Positions 8,265-17,030 are shown, counted from the stretch's first letter. The stretch is 64,000 nt of DNA from Jiangella endophytica (GCF_003427025.1 NZ_QVAI01000025.1:1-64000), one strand, 5' to 3'. Notes: a model not told the origin generated them from the sequence alone. Numbers and translations are program-made.

Positions 8265-8885
8265 TTACTTTCGGCCGTAGGCGGCGAGGAACGTCGCGAC
8301 GGCGGCGTCGGCGTGCGCGTCGAGGTCGCGTGGGGCGGGTGTCGCCGCCGGGGTGAACAACGACTCGTTGAACGGCGCCGCCAGCAACAACCAGAGGAAC
8401 TGCTCGGCCGCGACGTCGAGGTCGCCGGCCACCAGCCCGCGCTCGGCGAGGTCGCCGAAGAGCCGCCGCAGCGTGTCGAGGCCGCGCCGGCGGCCGCGCT
8501 CGTCCCAGGTGCGGGCGAGGTCGGGGAAGCGTTCGGCCTCGGCGGCCACCAACCGGCGCATCCGCAACAGGTCCGGGCCGGTGACCGTCGCGACGAACTC
8601 GCGGGCGAACGCCCGCAGGTCGCGGGGGAGGTCCGTCGTGGCGGCAAGGGTGTCGAGGTGGCCGTCGGAGACTCGTTCGGCCCGCTCGATGTCGCGCTGG
8701 ACGACGGCGCTGAACAGCAGCTCCTTGCTGGGGAAGTACTTGTAGAGCGTCACCTTCGAGATGGCGGCGAGGGCGGCGATCTCGTCGACGCCGGCCGCGC
8801 CGAAGCCGCGGCGCAGGAACACCGTCCGCGCGGCGTCGAGGATGAGTGGCTCCTTCGGTGCGCCGCGACCCCTTGCCCGCTCCAT
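8265..8885 (-). CDS. TetR/AcrR-family transcriptional repressor
   Basis: A 206-residue TetR regulator. The helix-turn-helix is at residues ~15-55 (FLRRGFGAAGVDEIAALAAI, then SKVTLYKYFPSKELLF). The C-terminal helical domain has the AefR/TetR_C look (FAREFVATVTGPDLLRMRRLV). It is transcribed divergently from the alpha/beta hydrolase at 8950, and two palindromes in the 64-base gap lie over both start regions, which is the standard self-regulating arrangement. The inducing ligand is unknown; the hydrolase may modify it. Confidence 0.88.
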   Translation of the reverse strand: MERARGRGAPKEPLILDAARTVFLRRGFGAAGVDEIAALAAISKVTLYKYFPSKELLFSAVVQRDIERAERVSDGHLDTLAATTDLPRDLRAFAREFVATVTGPDLLRMRRLVAAEAERFPDLARTWDERGRRRGLDTLRRLFGDLAERGLVAGDLDVAAEQFLWLLLAAPFNESLFTPAATPAPRDLDAHADAAVATFLAAYGRK

Positions 8886-8890
8886 GAACT

Positions 8891-8932
8891 GAACTGTACA
8901 GTACTGCCACACAAGTACTGAACAGTTCAGTA
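8891..8932. promoter_or_regulatory. paired TetR operators between divergent regulator and hydrolase
   Basis: Site one, 8891-8904, is GAACTGTACAGTAC with a perfect core ACTGTACAGT. Site two, 8916-8932, is TACTGAACAGTTCAGTA, a perfect 8+1+8 palindrome. The shared half-site ACTG(T/A)AC appears in both, with centres about 26 bases apart. They sit immediately upstream of both genes. Confidence 0.75.
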
Positions 8933-8949
8933 TCTGAGGAGTGGTCGCC

Positions 8950-9711
8950 ATGCAGGCTCGATCCGCCGACGGCACCCCCATCGCCGTCAGCCGCACCGGG
9001 GAGGGGCCGGCGCTCGTCATGGTCGACCCCGCGGGCGCGTTCCACGGGCTGCGGCCGATGGCCGGCGCGATCACGGCGCTGGCGGGAGCTTTCGCCGTCC
9101 ACGCCTACGACCGGCGCGGCCGCGGCGACAGCGGCGACACCGCGCCGTTCGCTCCGGAGCGCGAGACCGACGACCTCGCCGCGGTGATCGAGCTGGCCGG
9201 CGGCGAGGCGGACGTCTACGGGTTCAGCTCCGGCGCCGCCGTGGCGCTGCGGGCGGCCGCCGCCGGGCTGCCGATCCGGCGGGTCGCGCTGCTCGAGCCG
9301 CCGTTCGTCGTCGGCGAGCCGGCCGACGAGGCGTTCGCCGCCCGGCTGCGCGACCTGATCGAGGGCGGCGACCACGGCGGCGCCGTCGACTTCTTCAACC
9401 AGGCCATCGGTGTCCCGGACGAGTGGATCGAGCACCTGCGCGCGCACCCGGCCCGGGCCGGCGTCGAGGCGCTCGCACCCACGCTGCTCTACGACACCGC
9501 GCTGGCTTCGACCATGACGGCCGAGCTGCTCGCCGCGGTGCACGCGCCGGTGCTGGTGCTCAACAGTGCCGGCAGCGACGACTACCTGCGCGGCGCCGCC
9601 CGCGACGTCGCGTCGCGGCTGCCCGCGGGCGAGCATCGCGAGGTTCCGGGCGACTGGCACGGCCTCGACGACGCCGCGCTCGCCGCCCAGCTCACCGGGT
9701 GGTTCCGCTGA
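8950..9711 (+). CDS. alpha/beta-fold hydrolase
   Basis: A 253-residue alpha/beta hydrolase. The strand-turn DRRGRGDSGD is at ~50-60, the nucleophile elbow is GFSSGAA (Ser near residue 93) and the C-terminal catalytic His is in GDWHGLDD. An acidic residue in VLVLNSAGSDDYL would complete the triad. ATG 8950 is chosen over GTG 8941 because GAGGAG at 8935-8940 is correctly spaced only for the former. It is divergent from, and probably repressed by, the TetR protein at 8265-8885. The C-terminus overlaps the convergent esterase gene by 20 bases. The natural substrate is unknown. Confidence 0.82.
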   Translation: MQARSADGTPIAVSRTGEGPALVMVDPAGAFHGLRPMAGAITALAGAFAVHAYDRRGRGDSGDTAPFAPERETDDLAAVIELAGGEADVYGFSSGAAVALRAAAAGLPIRRVALLEPPFVVGEPADEAFAARLRDLIEGGDHGGAVDFFNQAIGVPDEWIEHLRAHPARAGVEALAPTLLYDTALASTMTAELLAAVHAPVLVLNSAGSDDYLRGAARDVASRLPAGEHREVPGDWHGLDDAALAAQLTGWFR

Positions 9712-10654
9712 CGGCGGCCCGCAGGAACGCGTCCACCTCGGCCTGCCAGTCGCGGGCGGACGGGACGACGGCGGTCATGTCGTGCGAGCCGTGCACGTGA
9801 CCGGGCCACTCGTGCAGGGTGACCGCGACCCCGGCGGCGGCCAGCCGCTCGGCGTAGGCACGGCCGTCGCCGCGGAGGACGTCGTGCTCCGCCGTCATGA
9901 TCAGGGCCGGCGGGAGGCTGCCGACGTCGGTGGCGAGGACGGGGGAGGCGTACGGCTCGGCCCGGCGCTCCGCGTCGCAGTAGCGTTCGATGTTCGCGGC
10001 CAGTTCGTCGTAGGTGAGGACGACGGCGCCGGCGTCCGGCTCGCGCTCGGCGTGGCCGAGGGTGAGGTCCAGCGCCGGGATCTCCAGCGCCTGCGCCACC
10101 AGCGCCGGCCCGCCACGGTCGCGGGCCACCAGCGCGGCGGCCGCGGCGAGGTTCGCGCCGGACGAGTCGCCGCCGATCGTCAGCCGGGCCGGGTCGACGC
10201 CGAGCGCGCCGGACCGCTCGGCCGTCCAGACCAGCGCGGCGTGGACGTCCTCGACCGGTGCCGGATAGCGGTGCTCCGGCGCCGGCCGGTGCGCGACGGA
10301 GACGACGACGGCGCCGGTGTTCGCGGCGCGGCGGGCGCAGAGCGCGTCGCGGTGGTCGAGCGTGCCGAGCCACCAGCCGCCGCCGTGCACGTAGACGTGG
10401 CCGGGCCGCGGCGCGGGGGCGTCGCCGGGGTGGTAGCTGCGGACGGCGATGCGGTCGCCGCCGGGCACCTGGACGGTGTGATCGCGGCGGGTGACCCGCG
10501 GCGGGGCGGGCAGCGTGACCGTGGCGGCCCGCTGGTCCATGCCGCGGTGGATGGCGGCGCGCCGGTCGGCGACGCTCTGCGCGGGGTCGGCCGGGTACTG
10601 GCGGGCCTGGGCGATCCGGGCCACCATCGGTTCCAGCTCGGGGAGGACGGGCAT
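9692..10654 (-). CDS. HSL-family (alpha/beta hydrolase fold-3) esterase
   Basis: A 320-residue esterase of the hormone-sensitive-lipase family. It shows the oxyanion motif HGGGW near residue 92, the nucleophile motif GDSSGAN (Ser near 163), the Asp in EHDVLRGDG and the catalytic His in GHVHGSH. These enzymes hydrolyse short acyl or aryl esters in the cytoplasm; no signal peptide is present. It is divergent from a TetR gene at 10717, with a perfect palindrome between them, so the TetR protein probably controls it. The 3' end overlaps the neighbouring hydrolase gene. Confidence 0.88.
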   Translation of the reverse strand: MPVLPELEPMVARIAQARQYPADPAQSVADRRAAIHRGMDQRAATVTLPAPPRVTRRDHTVQVPGGDRIAVRSYHPGDAPAPRPGHVYVHGGGWWLGTLDHRDALCARRAANTGAVVVSVAHRPAPEHRYPAPVEDVHAALVWTAERSGALGVDPARLTIGGDSSGANLAAAAALVARDRGGPALVAQALEIPALDLTLGHAEREPDAGAVVLTYDELAANIERYCDAERRAEPYASPVLATDVGSLPPALIMTAEHDVLRGDGRAYAERLAAAGVAVTLHEWPGHVHGSHDMTAVVPSARDWQAEVDAFLRAAVSGTTR

Positions 10655-10673
10655 CGGCGGGCTCCTCTCTTGT

Positions 10674-10688
10674 TTACAGTGACTGTAA
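10674..10688. promoter_or_regulatory. perfect TetR-type palindrome between esterase and TetR genes
   Basis: TTACAGTGACTGTAA is a perfect 7+1+7 palindrome in the 62-base divergent gap. It is the only AT-rich stretch there and should overlap both promoters. Confidence 0.75.
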
Positions 10689-10716
10689 CGAACGGCGAGT
10701 TCCCGGAGGTCGGTAC

Positions 10717-11334
10717 GTGGCCGGAGTGCGCGAGGCGCGGAAGCAGCAGACCCGCGAGCAGATCGCGGCGACGGCGCTGCGGCTGTTCGCCGACCGCGGG
10801 TTCGAGGCGGTCTCCGTCGCCGAGGTCGCGCGGACCGCGGGGGTCACCGAGAAGACGGTGTTCAACCACTTCGCCACCAAGGAGGACCTCGTCTACAGCG
10901 GCGACCAGCGGTTCGAGACGGCGCTCGTCGACGCGATCGACGCCCGGCCGCCGGGGACGCCCGTCGCCGGTGCGGTCGGCGCCTTCCTGCTGGACCGGTA
11001 CGCGGGGTTCGGCGACGACCCGCGGCGGCGGGCGCGGCAGGCCGTCCTGGCCCGGCTGGTCACCGGCAGTCCGGCGCTGCAGGCGCGGGAACGGCAGCTC
11101 CTGGCCAGGTACGCCGCGACGCTGCGCGAGCACATCGCCCGCGAGCTGGGCGTCGACGACGACGAGGACGATCTGCGGCCGCAGGTGATCGCCGAGGCGT
11201 TGATCGCCGCGCACGGCACCGTCATCGGGGCGTTCCGCCGGGCGACGCTGTCGGGTGCGCCGCCGGAGCAGTACGCGCCGCGGGTGCTCGCGGCCGCCCG
11301 GGAGGCGTTCGGCCTGCTGGCCGGCCTGCCCTGA
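10717..11334 (+). CDS. TetR/AcrR-family transcriptional regulator
   Basis: A 205-residue TetR protein with its helix-turn-helix at residues ~10-55 (TREQIAATALRLFADRGFEA, TEKTVFNHFATKEDLVY) followed by a helical ligand domain. The start is GTG 10717, with GGAGG at 10705-10709. It is divergent from the HSL esterase, and the palindrome at 10674-10688 is the likely operator. The beta-helix lipoprotein gene downstream is separated by 124 bases and has its own ribosome site, so it need not be in the same unit. Confidence 0.88.
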   Translation: MAGVREARKQQTREQIAATALRLFADRGFEAVSVAEVARTAGVTEKTVFNHFATKEDLVYSGDQRFETALVDAIDARPPGTPVAGAVGAFLLDRYAGFGDDPRRRARQAVLARLVTGSPALQARERQLLARYAATLREHIARELGVDDDEDDLRPQVIAEALIAAHGTVIGAFRRATLSGAPPEQYAPRVLAAAREAFGLLAGLP

Positions 11335-11458
11335 CAGCCGGCCCGGGGGACACGGCATCTCGTCCGTGGTTTCCACAGAAAGCGGCGAATCGGCCCCGTG
11401 GCGTTCCCGCCCGTCGGTACCGTGCGGGCGTACCGCTTCCGTCGAGGGAAAGTCTTCC

Positions 11459-12772
11459 GTGAAACGTCTGCTGACCGCTGTCTTCGTGTCCCTGCTCGTG
11501 GCGTCCTGCTCCAGCGGCGACGACGACTCCGCGTCCTCCGAGTCCGGCCCGACGGGTGGCGGCGCCGACCTGGTCCGGGTCCCGGCGGACGCGGCGACGA
11601 TCTCCGAGGCGGTCGGCGCGGTCGCCGAGGGCGGGCTGGTCCTGGTCGACGCCGGCACGTATCCCGAGGCGGTCGTCGTCGACAAGGCCGACGTGACGAT
11701 CCGCGGCGCCGACCGCGACGCCGTCGTCGTCGACGGGGAGGGGGAGCGGGCGATCGGGATCCTCGGCATCGCCGACGGCGTCCGCGTGCAGAACCTCACC
11801 GCGACCCGGCACACGCTGGCCGGTGTGCTGATCTCCGGCGTGCACGACGCGACCGGCAACGTGCCCGGCGACGGTTACACGAGCGAGGCGCCCGAGGCCG
11901 AGCCGCTGCAGCGCTACGAGGTCCGCAACGTCACCGCCACCAACAACGGCCTGTACGGCATCTACGCGTTCCACTCCCAGCACGGTGCGATCGTCGACAG
12001 CTACGCCTCCGGCGGCGCCGACTCCGGGTTCTACCTGGGCCAGTGCACCGACTGCGACGCCGTCGTCACCGGCAACGTCGCCGAGCGCAACGCCGTCGGG
12101 TTCGAGAACGCCAACGCCTCCGGCGGGGTGCTGATCACCGGCAACCGGTTCGCCGGGAACCGGGTCGGGCTGACGCTGACGTCGGACTACCAGGAGGCGT
12201 TCGTCCCGCAGCGCGACAACCTCGTCGTCGGCAACGTCATCACCGACAACGTGCAGCCCGACTCCCCGGCGCAGGCCGAGGGCGGGTTCGGCGTCGGCAT
12301 CGGGATCGCCGGCGGGCAGCAGAACGTCATCGAGCGGAACCTCATCGGCGGCAACACCACCGCCGGCACGCTGATCAGCAGCGCCGAGGACGTGCCGTCG
12401 CTGGACAACCGGTTCGTGGCCAACACGTTCTCCGCCAATCGCATCGACATCGCCGACGTCTCGACGGAGCGGGCTCCGTCGAACGGGACCTGCCTGGACG
12501 GCAACGGGTTCGCGTCGGTGCTGCCGGAGGCGATCGCGACCGCGGTCTGCCCGGCCGGGACGCCGGCGATCTCCGGGGTGGCGCTGACGGACGTGCCGGT
12601 GGCGCCGCCGGGGGTGCCGTTCCTCGACGTGACGCTGCCCGGCCCGCAGCCGGGCCTCGAGGGCGACCTCGCCGCCGTCCCCGACCCGCTCCCGGACACC
12701 CCGGAGCGGCCGGCGACGGACGCGCTGCCGGTGCCGGACGCGACGCTGCTCGCGGACCGGTCGGCGCTCTGA
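11459..12772 (+). CDS. lipoprotein with right-handed parallel beta-helix (NosD/pectate-lyase-like)
   Basis: A 437-residue exported lipoprotein. GTG 11459 is chosen because it opens a signal sequence (VKRLLTAVFVSLLVASC) ending in the lipobox VASC, after a GAGGGAAAG ribosome site. The mature protein is a parallel beta-helix with repeated short rungs such as VDKADVTIRGADRDAVVVDG, NNGLYGIYAFHS, ERNAVGFENANASGG and GNRFAGNRVGLTL, in the style of NosD or PbH1 repeats. A Pro-rich tail of ~90 residues ends the protein. The family includes polysaccharide-binding or -cleaving proteins; no catalytic residues can be identified here. It would be anchored to the outer face of the membrane. Confidence 0.8.
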   Translation: MKRLLTAVFVSLLVASCSSGDDDSASSESGPTGGGADLVRVPADAATISEAVGAVAEGGLVLVDAGTYPEAVVVDKADVTIRGADRDAVVVDGEGERAIGILGIADGVRVQNLTATRHTLAGVLISGVHDATGNVPGDGYTSEAPEAEPLQRYEVRNVTATNNGLYGIYAFHSQHGAIVDSYASGGADSGFYLGQCTDCDAVVTGNVAERNAVGFENANASGGVLITGNRFAGNRVGLTLTSDYQEAFVPQRDNLVVGNVITDNVQPDSPAQAEGGFGVGIGIAGGQQNVIERNLIGGNTTAGTLISSAEDVPSLDNRFVANTFSANRIDIADVSTERAPSNGTCLDGNGFASVLPEAIATAVCPAGTPAISGVALTDVPVAPPGVPFLDVTLPGPQPGLEGDLAAVPDPLPDTPERPATDALPVPDATLLADRSAL

Positions 12773-12785
12773 CCGGCGCCGCCGC

Positions 12786-13748
12786 TCAGGTCCGCAACGG
12801 CGCGGCCGTCGCGGCCAGCTCGGCCAGCAGGTCGCCGGTGAGCGGCCGGCCGGCGATCGCCGTCAGCGCCGCGCCCCACCCGGCCACGAAGTAGTCCCAC
12901 CCGTCGACGACGGCGGCGCCGTGTGCGCGGGCGTCGGCGAGGAACGTGAGGTCGCCGCGGTAGTTGAAGTCCCACGCGGTCGCCGTCGCAGGCAGGACGG
13001 TGCCGGGCGGAAGCGGCGAGCCGGGCCGGTCCTTGCCGAGGCCGGTCGCGTTGACGACGAGCGCGTGCTCCGGGACGGGTAGCGGTGTGCGGGCGTCGGC
13101 CAGCCGGAGCCGGTCGTCGAGGACGCCGCACCGCTCGGCCGTGGCGCGCAGCGCGGCGAGAGCGGCGGCGTCGGTGTCGAGGACGGTGAGGGTGCCGGCC
13201 TGTGTGGCGTCGGCCGGGACCGGCCGGCCGGCAGCGAGCGTCGCCTCGACGTTCAGCGTCAGCGCCAGCAGCAGGGCGGTCCCCGCGCCGCCGGCCCCGT
13301 AGACGACGACGTCGGCTCCGGGCCGGGGCCCGGCGCGGAGGACGGCGGAGAGCGCGAGCGGGTCACGGGCGTGCCCCTCGACACCGCCGGGCGTGCGGAC
13401 CAGCGAGTTGACCTCGTGCGTGAGCCCGGCGAGGACGTCGGTGCGCCGGAGCAGCGTCGCGCCGGCACGGTAGAGACGCAGCTTGTGGCTGGTGACGACG
13501 GCACCGGCGATGCGCGGGTTCGCCGCGACGGCGTCGGCGAGGTCCGCGTACGCCGCGTCGGTCGCCGTCAGCGGGAGATCGACGCCGCGCAGCGTCCAGT
13601 CGGGCCGGCCCAGCGTGGCGGCCCAGCCGGGGAAGACGTCGTGGCTGCGCGACCCGGCCGTCGCGACGCCGAGGAACAGCACCAGCTCGCCCGGTCCGTC
13701 CCATGCGCGCAGTTCGTCGGGGCGGATCAGGCGGCCGTCGGGCGTCAC
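12786..13748 (-). CDS. shikimate-dehydrogenase-like (AroE superfamily) protein
   Basis: A 320-residue AroE-like protein. The N-terminal substrate domain has GAVVTSHK, in which the Lys matches the catalytic Lys of shikimate/quinate dehydrogenases, and the C-terminal half has the nucleotide motif VVYGAGGAGTALLLAL and LVVNATGLGKD. The segment HARDPLA contains the position of the second catalytic Asp. It is longer than typical AroE (~270-290) and has no neighbouring aromatic genes, so it is more likely a specialised paralogue. The start is GTG 13748. A TAGATT box ends 7 bases before it, which fits a leaderless transcript. Confidence 0.72.
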   Translation of the reverse strand: MTPDGRLIRPDELRAWDGPGELVLFLGVATAGSRSHDVFPGWAATLGRPDWTLRGVDLPLTATDAAYADLADAVAANPRIAGAVVTSHKLRLYRAGATLLRRTDVLAGLTHEVNSLVRTPGGVEGHARDPLALSAVLRAGPRPGADVVVYGAGGAGTALLLALTLNVEATLAAGRPVPADATQAGTLTVLDTDAAALAALRATAERCGVLDDRLRLADARTPLPVPEHALVVNATGLGKDRPGSPLPPGTVLPATATAWDFNYRGDLTFLADARAHGAAVVDGWDYFVAGWGAALTAIAGRPLTGDLLAELAATAAPLRT

Positions 13749-13851
13749 GGCGCCAATCTACGGCGCGGCTGGCGCCGACCATCTGCCGCTCCTCGGGACG
13801 CTCGCTCAGCCACTATCCTGAGTCGTCCGCTCTGACCCAGGATGACCTGCG

Positions 13852-15159
13852 ATGACCTTGACCGAGAGACCGACCCGGCGTGGGCTGGGCGCGACGCTGC
13901 GTTCGGCGGCGGCCGACCTGTTCGCGGTCGTGGGCCGGGCGGTCCGGCTGCTGGCCGGGCACTGGCCGGTGCTGCTGGCGATCCTGTTCGCCGGCGAGGC
14001 CGGCCGCTACGCCGCGCTGTGGGCGGCGGTCGAGCTGAGTGAGTTCAGCGGCACGCTGGGTGTTCTCGTCCTGGTCCTGGGTCCGCTGGCGGCGGTGTGC
14101 GCGCTGATCGCGGCCCTCTACGCGCTGCGGCACTCGCTCCCGTCGCTGCAGGCCTCGGCCGACCAGGCGGCGGCCGGCGACGGCCCCGAGCGAGAGCACG
14201 CGAGCGTCGTCACCGTCCTGGGTGCCGTGATGATCCCGTTCCTCGCCATCTACGCGTCCTACGGCTACCTCTCCGAGGACGTGTTCCGGTTCGTGAACAC
14301 GGCGGTCACCGACGAGCTGTTCAACGACCCCGACCTGCTGCTCGGCACGGGCGAGGTGGACGACAACCGGACGGCGCTGGCGACCGGCTGGCTGGCGATG
14401 GCGCTGGTGGCGATCGCGATCGTGCTGCGGTACGGGCTGGGCGTGCTGGCGCGGCGCCGGCCGATGCGGTGGGTCCCGTGGGCGGCGGCCTACGTCGAGG
14501 TGCTGTGGCTGGTGACGCTCGCCCGCATGCTCGCCACCCACCAGGAGGCCGCCTTCACGTGGCTGCGGGAGCGGGCGCTCACCCAGGCCATCGCCGGCGG
14601 ATGGCAGTCGCTGCTGGAGTTCTTCGGCCCGGTCGGCAGCGCGGTCGACGCCGGCGGCAGGTGGCTGTTCGACCTGCTCAGCGACGCCGATGCGCTGCTG
14701 GTGATCCCGGTCGCGTGGCTGACGGTGGGCGCGGTCGTGTACGGGCAGCAGCTGCGCGAGCCGGAGCGGCGCCGCCAGGCCTCACACCGCCGGCCGCGCG
14801 GCGGGCTGGTCCGCCGCATGCACGCTCCCGCCCGCCAGGTCGGCAACGAGCTCACCGGCGGCCTCGGCGAACGCTTCGGCGCGCTGGTCAGCGGCCTGCG
14901 CCGGCTCGCCGTCGCCGGGCTGGCCCCGATGCTGCTGTTCGCGCTCGCGTTCGTCGTCGCGCAGCGGCTGGAGTACGCGGTCGAGCTGATCTGGCGCGAA
15001 CTGCTGGGACCGCTGCCGCTGGGCGCCTACCTGGCGTTCGTCCCGCACACCGGCATGGTGTCGCACGTCGTCGGCACGGTCGCGGTGGTCTGCCTGCTGG
15101 GCGCGGCCATCGACCGCGTCCTCGACCGCGGCGCGCGCAGCACCGTCACTCTGCGCTGA
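13852..15159 (+). CDS. polytopic membrane protein of unknown function
   Basis: A 435-residue protein with about seven to eight hydrophobic segments. Clear ones are at ~38-60 (WPVLLAILFAGEAGRYAALW), ~66-95 (LGVLVLVLGPLAAVCALIAA), ~123-140, ~185-200, ~208-225, ~285-300, ~355-375 and ~400-425. A basic loop (RRRQASHRRPRGG) separates the last two from the rest. I do not recognise the family. It converges with the last gene of the three-gene operon 17030-15146, overlapping by 14 bases, whose products are also membrane-anchored; a physical link is only a guess. Confidence 0.65.
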   Translation: MTLTERPTRRGLGATLRSAAADLFAVVGRAVRLLAGHWPVLLAILFAGEAGRYAALWAAVELSEFSGTLGVLVLVLGPLAAVCALIAALYALRHSLPSLQASADQAAAGDGPEREHASVVTVLGAVMIPFLAIYASYGYLSEDVFRFVNTAVTDELFNDPDLLLGTGEVDDNRTALATGWLAMALVAIAIVLRYGLGVLARRRPMRWVPWAAAYVEVLWLVTLARMLATHQEAAFTWLRERALTQAIAGGWQSLLEFFGPVGSAVDAGGRWLFDLLSDADALLVIPVAWLTVGAVVYGQQLREPERRRQASHRRPRGGLVRRMHAPARQVGNELTGGLGERFGALVSGLRRLAVAGLAPMLLFALAFVVAQRLEYAVELIWRELLGPLPLGAYLAFVPHTGMVSHVVGTVAVVCLLGAAIDRVLDRGARSTVTLR

Positions 15160-15760
15160 TCAGCAGCCCGTCCGGCGGACCCCAGCTGAGCAGCACCTCG
15201 GCCACCTCGACGCCGTCGGGGAGCAGGACGACCGGGCTGACGGTCCACTCGCCCGGGCGGGGCGGCCCGGTGTCGGGGTCGAGCCCTTCGAACAGATCGA
15301 GTTCCGGCCCGCGGGCGTCCGGAGGCACGCACGGTGACGTCGCCTGGCTGATCGACGGCGACGAGGACTGGTAGGCGTACTCGGTGCCGGACGCGTCGCG
15401 GACGACGAGATCGCAGCTGGTCAGCGGCACGTCCGGCGCGGCGGCCAGGGCGAGGTCGACGGCGACCGCCTGCACGCCGGCGGGCAGTTCGAGCGGGGCG
15501 TCCTCGCCGAACGGCGTGTCGGCCGGGCGCACGTCGTCGAGCCGCACCCGCACGGTGAACGGCACGTCGCCCGTGCGGTCGTACTGGCTGGCGGAGAACG
15601 TCACCCACTCGCCGCGTTCGGCGTGCACGAGGTCGCGCGGCTTCTCCACCCACCAGTAGGTCTCGACGCGGTACGAGCTGGCCGCCAGCGCCGCCACCAC
15701 GGTCACCGGCAGCGCGATCAGCCCCCAGCGGTTGCGCCGCCACCAGCCCGGCGGCCTCAC
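15146..15760 (-). CDS. membrane-anchored extracytoplasmic protein, third gene of a coupled trio
   Basis: A 204-residue protein with a short basic N-terminus (VRPPGWWRRN), one membrane segment at ~13-28 (WGLIALPVTVVAALAASSY) and a beta-rich outside domain containing FSASQYDRTGDVPFTVRVRL and two Cys that may pair (TSCDLVVRD, SPCVPPD). GTG 15760 overlaps the previous stop (GTGA), so translation is coupled. I do not recognise the family. It shares the layout, but little sequence, with the two upstream proteins. Confidence 0.62.
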   Translation of the reverse strand: MRPPGWWRRNRWGLIALPVTVVAALAASSYRVETYWWVEKPRDLVHAERGEWVTFSASQYDRTGDVPFTVRVRLDDVRPADTPFGEDAPLELPAGVQAVAVDLALAAAPDVPLTSCDLVVRDASGTEYAYQSSSPSISQATSPCVPPDARGPELDLFEGLDPDTGPPRPGEWTVSPVVLLPDGVEVAEVLLSWGPPDGLLISAE

Positions 15761-16395
15761 GACATGGCCCCGGGGCCGTCGGCCGGCTCGGCCACCTCCA
15801 GCGGCTCCTCCGACGCGGCCCAGGCGTCGGCGTCGTCCTGCGTCAGCCCGAGGTCGACGACGGCGACGTCGTCGCGGCGGTGGTTCTCGGGGTTCGGCTC
15901 CAGCGTGATGACCAGCTCCGCCCCGGCCACGGCGTCGGCGGGCACTTCGATCGCCGCCGCCACCCGGCGGGGGATGCCCGGCTGCGCCGCGCCGCCGGAG
16001 CTGTACGGGTTGCGCTCGAGGCTGGTGCGGAACACCCGGCCCTCGGTGTCGCGGATCGCCACCCACGCGGGGACCTGCGGCTCCCCGGCCGCCGTGTACG
16101 TCCAGTCGACGACGACGTACACGCCGCCGGTCACGTGCGTGGCGCCGTACGGGTCCTCGATGCGGGTGGAACCGGCGACGGAGGTCACCTCGACGTCGCC
16201 CCAGCGCGCCTCGATGCGGTCGCCGACACCGCCGGTCCGCTCGAACGGCGCGGCCACCTCGTCGCCGACCGGCATCAGGGTCTCGACGGCGCGCCCGGTC
16301 GCCAGCGCCGCGACCAGCAGGACCGCGAACGCCGCCTGCCGCGGCAGCCCGGTGAGCCGGCTCGACGGCGGACGCGCCACGCGGCGGCCGCCCAT
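15757..16395 (-). CDS. membrane-anchored extracytoplasmic protein, second gene of a coupled trio
   Basis: A 212-residue protein: basic N-terminus, membrane segment at ~19-36 (AAFAVLLVAALATGRAVE), then an Ig-like beta domain with GGVYVVVDWTYTAAGEPQVP and LVITLEPNPE. The strand pattern recalls DUF4352-type immunoglobulin-like domains of actinobacterial surface proteins, but this is only a resemblance. ATG 16395 overlaps the upstream stop by one base (TGATG) and its own stop overlaps the next start, so all three genes must be translated together. Confidence 0.62.
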   Translation of the reverse strand: MGGRRVARPPSSRLTGLPRQAAFAVLLVAALATGRAVETLMPVGDEVAAPFERTGGVGDRIEARWGDVEVTSVAGSTRIEDPYGATHVTGGVYVVVDWTYTAAGEPQVPAWVAIRDTEGRVFRTSLERNPYSSGGAAQPGIPRRVAAAIEVPADAVAGAELVITLEPNPENHRRDDVAVVDLGLTQDDADAWAASEEPLEVAEPADGPGAMS

Positions 16396-17030
16396 CAGGA
16401 CTCCTCCTCGGCGGGTGCCGTCACCTCGAGAACGCCGGCGACGACGGGCAGCGGGTCCAGCCATTCCATCGACCGGTCGATCGAGCTCTCCCGCAGCGTC
16501 CGCCCGACCAGCACCAGCCGCGCGTCGGAGGGGACGTCGGCCCGGGCGTCCTGCTCCCACACCAGCGCGACCTCGTACTCCAGACCCGGCTGGACGGCGT
16601 CGAGGCGGGTGCCGTCGGCCATGACGTAGACGTCGTCGGCGGGCACCGGACCGTCGCCGTCGCCGGCCACACCCGGCAGCTGCTCCAGCGCGACGCTCTC
16701 CGAGAGCATCGCGCCGTACTGCGTCGTCGTCCCGGTCGCCGTCACGGTCGCGACCAGCGCCAGCACCCGGGTGTCGTCGTCGCCCTCGGAGATGCCGGGC
16801 AGTTCGTCGACGACCCTCATGCGGTCGACGGTGACGGTGAACGGGCCGAGGTCGACGGCCTCGCCGGCAGCCAGCGGCGCGACGTCGGCCTCCGGCTTCT
16901 CGAGCGGGTCGAAGCCACCGGCGACCAGCACGGCCAGCGCCACCGCGCCCGCAGCGCTCCCCGCCAGCGTCAGGTGCTGGCGCGGGGCCCTGGGGCCGAG
17001 GCGCCGCAGCCGGCCGCCCGACTCCGCCAT
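16395..17030 (-). CDS. membrane-anchored extracytoplasmic protein, first gene of a coupled trio
   Basis: A 211-residue protein with a basic N-terminus (RLRRLGPRAPRQ), a membrane segment at ~22-40 (AGSAAGAVALAVLVAGGF) and a beta-rich extracytoplasmic domain with LGPFTVTVDRMRVVDELPG, VLALVATVTATG and YEVALVWEQD. The charged DELPGISEGDDDTRV loop and the late LVLVGRTLRESSIDRS segment are distinctive. This is a DUF4352-like strand layout, not a firm family call. ATG 17030 starts the operon; a CTCCGTG ribosome-type stretch is weak. The promoter would lie in the 71 bases below the CBS gene. Confidence 0.62.
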   Translation of the reverse strand: MAESGGRLRRLGPRAPRQHLTLAGSAAGAVALAVLVAGGFDPLEKPEADVAPLAAGEAVDLGPFTVTVDRMRVVDELPGISEGDDDTRVLALVATVTATGTTTQYGAMLSESVALEQLPGVAGDGDGPVPADDVYVMADGTRLDAVQPGLEYEVALVWEQDARADVPSDARLVLVGRTLRESSIDRSMEWLDPLPVVAGVLEVTAPAEEES

